A DNA stretch of 38,131 bases, taken from Nocardioidaceae bacterium. Its GTDB lineage: Bacteria; Actinomycetota; Actinomycetes; Propionibacteriales; Nocardioidaceae. Position 1 is the first letter of the stretch, and every line of letters starts with the position of its first letter. The stretch is taken from positions 1 through 38,131 of the forward strand of contig JACCXZ010000008.1 in the NCBI GenBank assembly GCA_013696745.1, in the 5' to 3' direction. The notes beneath the pieces are model-generated. The model was given only the letters and a program-made list of their open reading frames with translations, was not told the DNA's origin and ran no database searches. A program made the position numbers and the translations under genes. Positions 19,428 through 28,235 of this stretch are shown in pieces.

Positions 19428-20437
19428 CGGGTGCTGTGCCGACGGTTCTGCGCCTGGGCGCCGCAACCGCATGGCTGCTCGCCTGGCTCGCCGGGTCACT
19501 CGCAGCTGCCGCCGGACTGGTCGCCGTCGAGCGCACCCCGACGTGGTTACCCGAGGCTGGTGCCGCCACGCTCACCGTCCTGTTCGCGGTGGCACTCACC
19601 CGGCGCAGCGGTGGTCGGGTCTGGTTCTGGTCGCTGCTGGTGGTCGTGCCGGTCGTGGCGGCGCTGACCCTCGACCAGCGCTGGCTGCTGTCGTCGGTCG
19701 CCGTACTCGCGGCAGTGCTCGGTGGGATCACCGCGGTGATGCTGACCAAGCCGGCAGCCAGTCCCCTCAGGCTGCTCTACGAGTACCTCCTGGCGCTCGT
19801 CCTCGCCGCCAGTGCTGGGTTGGCGGTCGCCGCGTGGGGAGCACCCGTCGACCCGATGCGCTTTCCCCTGGCCGTGCTGGCTCTGACCCTGACCCTGACG
19901 ATCGCACTCATCTGGCAGCTGGGTGCCGGCTACCACGGCATCGGCCGCCGCGGCCTGGTGCTGATCGCCGGAGGAGCGATGCTGGTGACCCTGGTGCTCG
20001 TCTACTCGCGGATGCTGCGCGAGTACGGCTCGGTGACCGTCACCGAGGCCGTCGAGAGCGCCGTCGCGTGGACCACCGACCGGCTGGGCGGGGGGGTGCC
20101 ACGGCCGATCGAGGTGCTGGTGGGATTCCCCGCACTGGTGTGGGGAATCTGGGTTCGCTCAAGCCGTCGCCAAGGTTGGTGGATGTGCGCCTTCGGCACA
20201 GTCGGCACCGCTACGTTGGCGACGACCCTGGCGAACCCTGAGGTGGAGCTGGAGAACGCCGGCTTGTCCACTGCGTACTCGGTGGTGCTCGGCCTGCTGC
20301 TGGGACTGTTGGTGATCCGCATCGACGCCCTGCTGACCCGTGGACGCCGCCGGGACGCCGGTCGACGTGCCCGCCGGGAAGGCTGGGAACCCGACCCGGT
20401 GCGACCAGAGCCGGGGCGCACCACGCCCCTGCGGTGA
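19424..20437 (+). CDS. Polytopic membrane protein, unknown function
   Basis: Multiple hydrophobic segments. GTGA overlap with the upstream nitrilase suggests translational coupling. Confidence 0.7.
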   Translation: MTGAVPTVLRLGAATAWLLAWLAGSLAAAAGLVAVERTPTWLPEAGAATLTVLFAVALTRRSGGRVWFWSLLVVVPVVAALTLDQRWLLSSVAVLAAVLGGITAVMLTKPAASPLRLLYEYLLALVLAASAGLAVAAWGAPVDPMRFPLAVLALTLTLTIALIWQLGAGYHGIGRRGLVLIAGGAMLVTLVLVYSRMLREYGSVTVTEAVESAVAWTTDRLGGGVPRPIEVLVGFPALVWGIWVRSSRRQGWWMCAFGTVGTATLATTLANPEVELENAGLSTAYSVVLGLLLGLLVIRIDALLTRGRRRDAGRRARREGWEPDPVRPEPGRTTPLR

Positions 20438-20515
20438 GCCACCGATGACTCGTCGGTGCCGGTGTAGCGTTCAGACGTTCCGATGCCTACGACGCCAGCG
20501 ACTCGAGGAGCACCG

Positions 20516-20731
20516 ATGGCCAGCGAGATCGTCGCGGAGATGGTCGCCCACGTGTGGAGAATCGTGGCTGCGCCGGGCGACGTCCTTGCCGCCGGTGACA
20601 CCGTGGTCATCCTGGAGTCGATGAAGATGGAGATCCCAGTCCTCACCGAGCATGCCGGTCGGGTCGCCGAGCTGCGGGTCGACGAGGGCGACGTCGTCCA
20701 GGAGGGTGACATCCTCGCCGTGCTCTCCTGA
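20516..20731 (+). CDS. Stand-alone biotin/lipoyl attachment-domain carrier protein (71 aa)
   Basis: VVILESMKMEIPVLTEHAGRVAELRVDEGDVVQEGDILAVL: biotinylation motif SMKM. Confidence 0.88.
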   Translation: MASEIVAEMVAHVWRIVAAPGDVLAAGDTVVILESMKMEIPVLTEHAGRVAELRVDEGDVVQEGDILAVLS

Positions 20732-20755
20732 CCAGCGGGGCGCGAGGCGTCGAGA

Positions 20756-21367
20756 TCAGCCCTCCACCACCACCACCACATGCAGCCGGCGGGGACCGTG
20801 CACCCCTTCAACGCGCTGCAGCTCGATGTCGCTGGTGGCAGACGGTCCGCTGATGAACGTGAGTGGCCGGGTCGGATCCAGTCGGGCCATCATCTCCGGC
20901 ACCGAGTCGACGACCTGGTTGGCGCGCACGACGCAGACGTGGTGGTCCGGCACCAGGGTGATCGCGCGACGGCCCTGGTCGAGCGAGGCGTCGAGGACGA
21001 TCGTGCCCGTGGTCGCGCAGGCCACGGCACAGGCGGTCACCACGGCGTCCATCCCGTCGAGGTCACCAGGGGCGAAGCCGTCGTCGACCACCCCGTCGGT
21101 CACCCATCCCTCGGGTAGCCCGACGGGCACCAGCACGCGCGACGCCTCACCAAGCGCATCGGTGACTGCGCCGACGATCCCGTCAGCGCGTTGCACGCTC
21201 GTGACGCGCGCCCGGTAGTCGAACAACCGGTCGACCAGCAGCGCGACGGCTTCTGGAGACCCAGGGGGGTGCGAGCCGGTACGGGCGTACGCGCGCTCGA
21301 TCTCTGGAACGTCACCGTCGCCGCGTGCCGCGCGTACCGCCGACAGCATCGCCTCACGGCTGGTCAT
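20756..21367 (-). CDS. lutC: L-lactate utilization protein LutC (LUD domain)
   Basis: LVPVGLPEGW, CAVACATTGTIVLDAS, LVPDHHVCVVRANQVVDSVPE, LTFISGPSATSDIELQRVEGVHGPRRLHVVVV; directly downstream of lutB. Confidence 0.92.
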   Translation of the reverse strand: MTSREAMLSAVRAARGDGDVPEIERAYARTGSHPPGSPEAVALLVDRLFDYRARVTSVQRADGIVGAVTDALGEASRVLVPVGLPEGWVTDGVVDDGFAPGDLDGMDAVVTACAVACATTGTIVLDASLDQGRRAITLVPDHHVCVVRANQVVDSVPEMMARLDPTRPLTFISGPSATSDIELQRVEGVHGPRRLHVVVVVEG

Positions 21368-22814
21368 CGCGGTCCCTCCACCAGTCCCGGAAGGTGTGTT
21401 GCGGGGGATCGGGAAGGTCTCGCGAGGCGGTCCAGCCCGACAGCGGTGGCGGCAGCCGTCGGCCGCGTGCGAACCGTGCCAGGCGGGCGCCGCGGCCGGC
21501 GCGGGCGAAACGCCGGCCATCGGCCATCGTCCATGCGGCCGCGGCCATGGCGACCTGCTCGGCGCTGGGCAGCCGGTGCTCCTTCTCGCGCTCTTCGACG
21601 TGGCGGGCCCGCAGATGCACCAGCATCGCAGGGATGTCGATGCGCACCGGGCAGGCGTCGAAGCACGCTCCGCACAGGGACGAGGCGTACGGCAGCGAGG
21701 CGTTGTCCTCGACCCCGGTGAGCTGGGGGGACAGCACAGCACCGATCGGCCCCGGGTAGACCGAGCCGTACGCGTGGCCGCCCACCCGTTCGTACACGGG
21801 ACACACGTTGAGGCAGGCCGAGCAGCGGATGCAGTGCAGTGCGGAGCGGCCGGCCTCGTCGGCGAGGGTCGCCGTGCGGCCGTTGTCGAGAAGTACCAGG
21901 TGGAACTCCTGCGGGCCGTCGCCGGGCGTGACACCGGTCCAGGCCGAGGTGTAGGGGTTCATCCGCTCGCCGGTGGAGGAGCGTGGCAGCAGCTGCAGGA
22001 AGACCTCCAGGTCCCGCCAGCTCGGCACCACCTTTTCGATGCCCATCACGGTGATGAGCGTCTCGGGCAGCGTCAAGCACATCCGCCCGTTGCCCTCGGA
22101 CTCCACGACGAGGAGCGTGCCGGTGTCCGCGATCGCGAAGTTGGCGCCCGAGACCGCGACCCGGGCCGACAGGAACTTCGCCCGCAGGTGTAGCCGGGCG
22201 GCCTCGGCGAGTGCATGCGGGTCGTCGGTGAGGTCGGCGGGTACGCCGGGCATGTGCTCAGCAAAGATGTCGCGGATCTCGCGACGGTTGCGGTGGATCG
22301 CCGGTACCAGGATGTGCGAGGGCTGGTCGTTGTCCAGCTGCACGATCAGCTCGGCAAGATCTGTCTCGTACGCGGCTATCCCGGCGTCGGCGAGCGCCTC
22401 GTTCAGGCCGATCTCCTGAGTCGTCATCGACTTGACCTTGACGACCTCGTCGCAGCCGGTGGCGCGCACCAGCGCGGTGACGATGCGGTTGGCCTCGTCG
22501 GCGTCGCGCGCCCAGTGCACGACGCCACCGCGCGCCGTGACGGCTTGTTCCAGGCGGGCGAGGTGCTCGTCGAGGCGCGCCATGGTCGCGGCCTTGATCG
22601 TCTCGCCGGCACGGCGCAGTTGCTCCCAGTCGTCGACCTCGGCGACGACCCGCAGTCGCTTCGCGCGGATCGCCGAGGTCGCGTGGCCCAGGTTGCGGCG
22701 CAGCTGCTCGTTGCCCAGCGCGGTCCGGGCGGCGTCAGGGAACGACTGCTCACCGCGCAGGTGCCCGACGCCGCGCGGCGCCACCATCGGCATCCCCAGG
22801 TCGACCGGGGTCAT
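21354..22814 (-). CDS. lutB: L-lactate utilization iron-sulfur protein LutB
   Basis: VKVKSMTTQEIGLNEAL, NFAIADTGTLLVVESEGNGRMCLTLP, HCIRCSACLNVCPVYERVGGHAYGSVYPGPIGAVLSPQ, CGACFDACPVRIDIP. Confidence 0.95.
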   Translation of the reverse strand: MTPVDLGMPMVAPRGVGHLRGEQSFPDAARTALGNEQLRRNLGHATSAIRAKRLRVVAEVDDWEQLRRAGETIKAATMARLDEHLARLEQAVTARGGVVHWARDADEANRIVTALVRATGCDEVVKVKSMTTQEIGLNEALADAGIAAYETDLAELIVQLDNDQPSHILVPAIHRNRREIRDIFAEHMPGVPADLTDDPHALAEAARLHLRAKFLSARVAVSGANFAIADTGTLLVVESEGNGRMCLTLPETLITVMGIEKVVPSWRDLEVFLQLLPRSSTGERMNPYTSAWTGVTPGDGPQEFHLVLLDNGRTATLADEAGRSALHCIRCSACLNVCPVYERVGGHAYGSVYPGPIGAVLSPQLTGVEDNASLPYASSLCGACFDACPVRIDIPAMLVHLRARHVEEREKEHRLPSAEQVAMAAAAWTMADGRRFARAGRGARLARFARGRRLPPPLSGWTASRDLPDPPQHTFRDWWRDRDDQP

Positions 22815-23566
22815 GCCGGCTGCTCCCTGGTCGAGGCGAGCACCTGAGCGAGGTGCAGGGGGCGGACGGTGGCGGCGCCGGTTCCGCTCGACAGCCGCGA
22901 CAGCCCGCCACCGATGTGCATGAGGCACGAGGAGTCGCCCGCGGTGACGTACTCGGCACCGGTGCCGAGTACGGCCGTCATCTTGTCGGTGAGCATCGCG
23001 CTCGAGGTGTCGGCGTTCTTGAGGGCAAAGGTGCCACCGAAGCCGCAGCACTCCTCCGCACCAGGCAGCTCGACCAGATCGATCCCTCCGACCGCTCGTA
23101 GCAGGGACAGCGGCTTGTCTGCGACCCGCAGCATCCGCAGCGAGTGGCAGGTCGGGTGATACGTCACCCGGTGGGGGAACCAAGCGCCGACATCGGTGAC
23201 ACCGAGCACGTCGACCAGCAGCTCGCTCAGCTCATGCGTCCTCGCAGCGACGGCGGTCGCTCGCTCGGCGAGTGCGGTACGCCCCGCCCGCGCCGCCACG
23301 CTCGCGTGTTGGTGGCGTACCGAGCCCACGCATGACCCGGACGGTGCGACCACCACGTCACAGCCCTCGAAGGCGTGCACGTGGTGCTCGATGAGGGCCA
23401 GCGCCTGCCGCTGATAGCCGGTGTTGACGTGCATCTGGCCGCAGCAGGTCTGGTCTTCCGGGAACTCGATCGCGTGGCCGAGCCGCTCGAGCAGCCGCAC
23501 GGTCGCCTTCCCGACGTCGGGGAACATCGTGTCGGCGAGACAGGTGATGAACAACCCGATCCTCAT
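22811..23566 (-). CDS. lutA: L-lactate utilization protein LutA ((Fe-S)-binding, CCG domains)
   Basis: LFITCLADTMFPDVGKATVRLLERLGHAIEFPEDQTCCGQMHVNTGY, YHPTCHSLRMLRV, LPGAEECCGFGGTFALKNADTSSAML. ATGA overlap with lutB. Confidence 0.94.
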   Translation of the reverse strand: MRIGLFITCLADTMFPDVGKATVRLLERLGHAIEFPEDQTCCGQMHVNTGYQRQALALIEHHVHAFEGCDVVVAPSGSCVGSVRHQHASVAARAGRTALAERATAVAARTHELSELLVDVLGVTDVGAWFPHRVTYHPTCHSLRMLRVADKPLSLLRAVGGIDLVELPGAEECCGFGGTFALKNADTSSAMLTDKMTAVLGTGAEYVTAGDSSCLMHIGGGLSRLSSGTGAATVRPLHLAQVLASTREQPA

Positions 23567-23581
23567 GTCGGCACCTGGGCG

Positions 23582-24016
23582 TCAGTCGGCACGGGTGGCG
23601 TGGACCAGGAAATCCACCTGGCGCTGCTTGCGCATGATCACGTGCTCCAGGAGGTGCTCGAGCGCCTCGCTGTGCGGCTCCTGGCCAGAGTGCGCTATCA
23701 CTTCGTGCAGAGCGGCGACGGCTTCCCGCTCGTTGTCCAGGAGCTGTGCCAGTGCCTTCGCCGACGACGAGCTCACCTCGACACTGGGGGCCTCGAATGA
23801 CGGATTTCCGCCCAGCGCCGACATCTTCTCCACGAGTTGGTAGGTGTCGGTCAGCTCGTTCGCCACGAAGCTTCGCAGGGTGGGCTTCAAGGCGGTGCCG
23901 AGGACGCCGCCCATCGACCCGGCGAGCAGAGTCAGCGTCAACAGGGACCTGCCCTGCAGCTTCAGTACGTCGGTCAACGACCGGATCACCTCGTGGGTGT
24001 CCATCTGCTCGCCCAT
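23582..24016 (-). CDS. Hypothetical protein, possibly ferritin-like helical
   Basis: Helical ORF MGEQMDTHEVIRSLTDVLKLQGRS...EREAVAALHEVIAHSGQEPHSEALEHLLEHVIMRKQRQVDFL. Start uncertain. Confidence 0.6.
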   Translation of the reverse strand: MGEQMDTHEVIRSLTDVLKLQGRSLLTLTLLAGSMGGVLGTALKPTLRSFVANELTDTYQLVEKMSALGGNPSFEAPSVEVSSSSAKALAQLLDNEREAVAALHEVIAHSGQEPHSEALEHLLEHVIMRKQRQVDFLVHATRAD

Positions 24017-24184
24017 GCCGTTCCGTTCCGTGAGACCGTCGCCCCAGGCTGCTCCAATCGCGACGGTCCGGCCACTCGAACGGTGCTCGTGGCCGAGGGC
24101 GTCGACGTCCGACCCGGTCCAGCGGCCCGGCTGGCCGGCCAGGTGCCAGAATGTGTGTGCGGCGGATCCGCGGGATCCGTCGGA

Positions 24185-24273
24185 GGAGGGGTGCCGGAGC
24201 GGCCGATCGGAACCGCCTTGAAAGCGGTCGCTGGCAGAGATGTCAGCCGCGGGTTCGAATCCCGCCCCCTCTG
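24185..24273 (+). tRNA. tRNA-Ser (anticodon TGA)
   Basis: Acceptor GGAGGGG/CCCCTCT, anticodon loop CTTGAAA, long variable arm, T-arm GCGGGTTCGAATCCCGC. Genomic 3' sequence CCG, so CCA not encoded. Confidence 0.95.
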
Positions 24274-24313
24274 CCGCCCGGCGGTGAACGTCTCGACCAG
24301 CCGAAAGGACGTT

Positions 24314-24784
24314 GTGTCGACGAGCCGATACCACCTCGCGCGTGGCGCGAGCATGCTGGCGTTCGGTGGGTCGTCGCTGTTGTGCGGTGGGGCCTACCTC
24401 AGCGGCGTCGTGCTCGAGCGGATCACCGACGGAAGCGCCGGATGGGTGGCCCTGCGTGCCGTCCTCCTGGTGCTCGCCGTGGTCTTCCTGGTCGGCCTGC
24501 TGCGTGCGCTGTGGCGCCTGGTACGACCACCGGTGGCTCTGCGCATGGACACCGAGGGCTACTCGATGGCACGCAGCATCGGCTCGGGGATCCGGGCGGC
24601 CGGCTGGCAGGACGTGGAACGGGTCGAGTCCGTGACGTCGGGCCGCAGCACGGTCGTCGTCGTGCGCCTGCACTCCGGGGCCACCACGCAGATCCCGGCT
24701 CGGCTGGTGGAGGAACCGCTGGGCGACTGGACGGCTGAGCTCGACGAGCGTCTCAACACCGCACACGGACAACGTCGGTTGTAG
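24314..24784 (+). CDS. Small membrane protein, possible PH-like domain
   Basis: Two hydrophobic segments, then ALRMDTEGYSMARSIGSGIRAAGWQDVERVESVTSGRSTVVVVRLHSG. GTG start. Confidence 0.65.
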   Translation: MSTSRYHLARGASMLAFGGSSLLCGGAYLSGVVLERITDGSAGWVALRAVLLVLAVVFLVGLLRALWRLVRPPVALRMDTEGYSMARSIGSGIRAAGWQDVERVESVTSGRSTVVVVRLHSGATTQIPARLVEEPLGDWTAELDERLNTAHGQRRL

Positions 24785-24866
24785 GGGGGTCCCGAGGCCC
24801 TGTGCTGCTTCCTGGTAGCGGCCTGTAGCCTGTCTCGGCGGGCCGGTCCTCGTGACCGGACGGCGT

Positions 24867-24956
24867 GGAGGTGTCGCATAGTGGCCTAGTGCGCCCGCCT
24901 GCTAAGCGGGTTGAGGATGAAACCTCTCGCGGGTTCAAATCCCGCCACCTCCGCCA
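24867..24956 (+). tRNA. tRNA-Ser (anticodon GCT)
   Basis: Acceptor GGAGGTG/CACCTCC, anticodon stem-loop CCCGCCTGCTAAGCGGG, long variable arm, T-arm GCGGGTTCAAATCCCGC, 3' GCCA encoded. Confidence 0.95.
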
Positions 24957-25020
24957 CGAATGGTACAGCCGCTGATGGCTCGGCCTGTGCTAGACAGGCG
25001 CATCAACCAAGGGGGCGCAC

Positions 25021-26205
25021 GTGGGTCAGCTCAGTCTCGGAGTCATGGCGCGGTCGCGCAAGGAGAACGAGCGCCGGCTGCCGATCCACCCGCTGCACGT
25101 GGAACGGATCGAGCCCGACCTCCGGGCGCGTGTCTACCTCGAGCATGGCTACGGCGAACCCTTCGGCGTGCCCGATGCGCAGCTGGCGTCCTTCGTCGGC
25201 GGGCTGCGTTCACGCGAGCAGCTGATCGCCGAGTGTGACGTCATCCTGCTGCCCAAGCCGCTGCCGGAGGATCTCGCGCAGCTGCGCGAGGGGCAGGTGC
25301 TGTGGGGTTGGCCGCACTGCGTCCAGGATGAGCAGCTCACTCAGGTGGCTGTCGACCGGCGCCTGACGCTCATCGCGTTCGAGGGGATGAACCACTGGAC
25401 CGACGACGGCCGGTTCAACCTGCACGTCTTCCACAAGAACAACGAGCTGGCCGGGTACTGCTCGGTGCTGCACGCCTTGCAGGTCATCGGATCGACGGGC
25501 GACTACGGTCGTCGGCTGAGCGCCGCCGTGATCGGCTTCGGAGCGACCGCCCGCGGGGCCGTGACCGCCTTGAACGCCCACGGCGTGCACGACGTCCATG
25601 TCCTCACCCACCGCGACGTGGCTGCGGTCAGCTCGCCTATTCATTCCACCCGGATGGTGCACTTCGAGCACGACCCGGTGCACCCGCGCAACTGCCACGT
25701 GTCGACCGACAGCGGGCAGGTGCCGATGGCCGAGTTCCTTGCCGAGCACGACATCATCGTCAACTGCGTTCTGCAGGACACCGACGCGCCCCTGACCTTC
25801 CTCGTCGACGACGACCTCGCCATGCTGACGCCGGGAAGTCTCGTCGTCGACGTCTCCTGCGACGAAGGCATGGGCTTCAGCTGGGCGCGACCCACCTCGT
25901 TCGATGAGCCGACCTTCGTGATCGGGTCCAACGTCCACTACTACGGCGTGGACCACAGCCCGTCGTACCTGTGGAACTCCGCCACCTGGGAGGTCAGCGA
26001 GGCGCTGCTGCCGTACGTCCGGGCGGTGCTGACCGGCCGCGACGCTTGGGAAGCCGACGAGACCCTCCGGCGCGCCATCGAGATCCGCGAGGGTGTCATC
26101 CGGAACGCCGACATCCTGTCCTTCCAGCACCGCTCGCCGGACTACCCGCACGTCCTCACCCGTACTGGCGAGCGGCTGGGATCGGCTGCTCAGCGCCCAC
26201 GTTGA
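25021..26205 (+). CDS. N(5)-(carboxyethyl)ornithine synthase-like (alanine dehydrogenase/transhydrogenase family)
   Basis: LGVMARSRKENERRLPIHPLHV, YLEHGYGEPFGVPD, WGWPHCVQDEQLTQVAVDRRLTLIAFEGMNHW, AAVIGFGATARGAVTALNAHGVHDVHVLTHR. Confidence 0.82.
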   Translation: MGQLSLGVMARSRKENERRLPIHPLHVERIEPDLRARVYLEHGYGEPFGVPDAQLASFVGGLRSREQLIAECDVILLPKPLPEDLAQLREGQVLWGWPHCVQDEQLTQVAVDRRLTLIAFEGMNHWTDDGRFNLHVFHKNNELAGYCSVLHALQVIGSTGDYGRRLSAAVIGFGATARGAVTALNAHGVHDVHVLTHRDVAAVSSPIHSTRMVHFEHDPVHPRNCHVSTDSGQVPMAEFLAEHDIIVNCVLQDTDAPLTFLVDDDLAMLTPGSLVVDVSCDEGMGFSWARPTSFDEPTFVIGSNVHYYGVDHSPSYLWNSATWEVSEALLPYVRAVLTGRDAWEADETLRRAIEIREGVIRNADILSFQHRSPDYPHVLTRTGERLGSAAQRPR

Positions 26206-26237
26206 CTCAGGCGGTGTCGCACGGCCAGGGTCGTGGC

Positions 26238-26708
26238 ATGGCAGCAAATCTCGCGACAGCTGACCGGGTCGAACGCCAGACCCTCCTGGACTTCGTACGC
26301 CCACGGCACAAGGGCACGCTCGTCACGCGGCGCCGCGACGGGCGCCCGCAGTTGTCCCCGGTCGCCTGCGGCGTCGACGTCGAGGGTCGCATCGTGATCG
26401 CGACCTATCCCGAGCGCGTCAAGGTACGTAACGTGCGTCGGGCTCCTGAGGTGTCGATCCTGATCCACTCCGACGACTGGGACGGCCCGTACGTCCAGGT
26501 CGACGGCACCGCCGAGGTCATCGACATGCCGGCCGCCGTCGAGCCACTGGTCGACTACTTCCGGGCGATCTCCGGGGAGCACCCCGACTGGGCGGAGTAC
26601 CGCGAGGCGATGCAGCGTCAGGGCAAGTCGATGATCCGGATCACGATCGAGCGCTGGGGCCCGATCGCCACCGGGGGGTTCCCGCCCGGCCGTGCACCGC
26701 AGGGCTGA
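26238..26708 (+). CDS. PPOX-class F420/FMN-dependent oxidoreductase
   Basis: RHKGTLVTRRRDGRPQLSPVACGVDVEGRIVIATYPERVKVRNVRRAPEVSILIHSDDWDGPYVQVDGTAEVID. Confidence 0.88.
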   Translation: MAANLATADRVERQTLLDFVRPRHKGTLVTRRRDGRPQLSPVACGVDVEGRIVIATYPERVKVRNVRRAPEVSILIHSDDWDGPYVQVDGTAEVIDMPAAVEPLVDYFRAISGEHPDWAEYREAMQRQGKSMIRITIERWGPIATGGFPPGRAPQG

Positions 26709-26732
26709 GCCCCGGACGTCCAGGCTGCTCGG

Positions 26733-27305
26733 TCAGGGGCGACGGCCGAGCAGCGCGAGTAGCCGTGCCTGAGGATCCTGCGAATCGGCGTGCACCGGAT
26801 CGTGGAAGAGTCCCGACCTGGTGAGCTCGTGCTCGTGTGCTCGGGCGTACGCGAGCACGTGGGCGACCACGTCGTCGTCGAGGTCCTCGCTCAGGCCGGC
26901 TCCACGCGCAAGATCCCAGGCGTGCACGGTGAGGTCCAGCAGCATCTCCTCGGCGTACTCATCGACCGGGCGCTCCCCCGATGACAGCTGCACCGTGTCG
27001 TCCGCACCGGCAACGGCCCAGGCGTCCATCGAGTCGTTGATGGCAAGCGTCCAGCTCTTCTGGGGGTTCGCATTGAGCACGTCCCCGTCGAAACGGGCAC
27101 CCACCTCTGCGGTGGTGGCCCCTTCGAGCAGTGGGACCGCCCACAGGTGCTCGACGACGAGGTGCCCGACCAGATCGCGCACCGTCCACTCGCTGCAGGG
27201 TGTCGGGCGGTCCCAAGCGTCGTCGGGGATGTCAAGGACACGGGAGCCGAACTCCTTGGCGGCGGTCGGCAGGAGGTCACGGGCGGACAGGCCGGTAGTC
27301 GACAT
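26733..27305 (-). CDS. TIGR03086-type metal-binding protein (maleylpyruvate isomerase-like/DinB fold)
   Basis: TPCSEWTVRDLVGHLVVEHLWAVPLLEG, LLDLTVHAWDLARGAG. Confidence 0.85.
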   Translation of the reverse strand: MSTTGLSARDLLPTAAKEFGSRVLDIPDDAWDRPTPCSEWTVRDLVGHLVVEHLWAVPLLEGATTAEVGARFDGDVLNANPQKSWTLAINDSMDAWAVAGADDTVQLSSGERPVDEYAEEMLLDLTVHAWDLARGAGLSEDLDDDVVAHVLAYARAHEHELTRSGLFHDPVHADSQDPQARLLALLGRRP

Positions 27306-27417
27306 GTCCCCAGCCTCGCGTGCGAGGGCACGCCTGTCATCCCGAAGACCCGCACCGGGTTCGGCGTCGTGTCATCTTCCAGAGGTGCCTCGCGGGTAGA
27401 TGCGACGAGGGGGTGCC

Positions 27418-27868
27418 ATGCGCGACAACGATCAGGGTTTTGCCGAGTTCGTCGCACGCGAGCTCCCCGGCCTGCTGCGACTGGGACGTGTCCTGACCCT
27501 CAACGAGCACGACGCGTGGGATCTGGCGCAGGAGTGCCTGGTCAGGGTCGGCACGCGGTGGTCGCGTCTGGACCAGGAAGCGAACGTCGCAGCGTACGCC
27601 CACAAGACACTTGTGAATCTCAACCTCAACCGGTTGCGCCGGCTCGCCCGTGAGCCCCCACTGGCCGTTGCAGACGCCCAGGGCGTCGATCAGGCAACCG
27701 TGGACGGCGACGCGGGAACCTACGACCCGTGGCTCGAGATCGCACTGAAGCGGCTGCCGCCGAGACAGCGGGCGGTCGTCGCCCTGCGCTTTCAAGACTC
27801 ACCTTTCGCGCGCCATGGTCTCGCTGCGGGAGGCCCGGCGACTCAGCAGTGCAGGAGAAATGCCATGA
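27418..27868 (+). pseudogene. SigE-family RNA polymerase sigma factor, frameshifted by internal deletion in region 4
   Basis: Region 2 (FAEFVARELPGLLRLGRVLTLNEHDAWDLAQECLVRVGTRW) and start of region 4 (LKRLPPRQRAVVALRF) in one frame; C-terminal KTHLSRAMVSLREARRLSSAGEMP* in the +1 frame from 27794. Its stop overlaps the next ATG (27865) as ATGA. Confidence 0.8.
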
Positions 27869-28200
27869 ACAGCGCAGAGTCCGAAGAGCTCGCTGCGCGC
27901 ATCCAGCGGCTGGCCGATCGCTGCGCCGCACCCCTGGACGCGCACGCACAGATCGTGGCAGGTGTCCGTCGGCGCAGGCGGCGGTACCGGGCTACCAGCG
28001 CGCTCGCGGTCGGCGCCGTGGTGGCCGTCCTGGGCGGTGTCTACGCGTTGGTCGGCCCGGTGAACCCTGCCGGACCGACCGAGGCCGTTGAACAGAAGAG
28101 TCTTGCGGCCGATCCGGAGACATCGATCACGCCTGAGCCTCCGCCGCTCACCGACACGGGCAGGGCCGTCACCTCGATCGCCTACTGCCTGGGCGACTGA
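27865..28200 (+). CDS. Small putative membrane protein, downstream partner of the sigma factor
   Basis: MNSAESEELAARIQRLADRCAAPLDAHAQIVAGVRRRRRRYRATSALAVGAVVAVLGGVYALVG, single TM. Start overlaps the sigma factor's ancestral stop. Confidence 0.7.
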   Translation: MNSAESEELAARIQRLADRCAAPLDAHAQIVAGVRRRRRRYRATSALAVGAVVAVLGGVYALVGPVNPAGPTEAVEQKSLAADPETSITPEPPPLTDTGRAVTSIAYCLGD

Positions 28201-28235
28201 CAGCCGCATGGCCGCAGTTGAGCCAGACTGTGCGG

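Noticed and set aside
19876-19902. Tandem CTGACC repeats
   Set aside because: Within a transmembrane segment (LTLTLT) of an intact membrane-protein CDS; coding explanation is sufficient.
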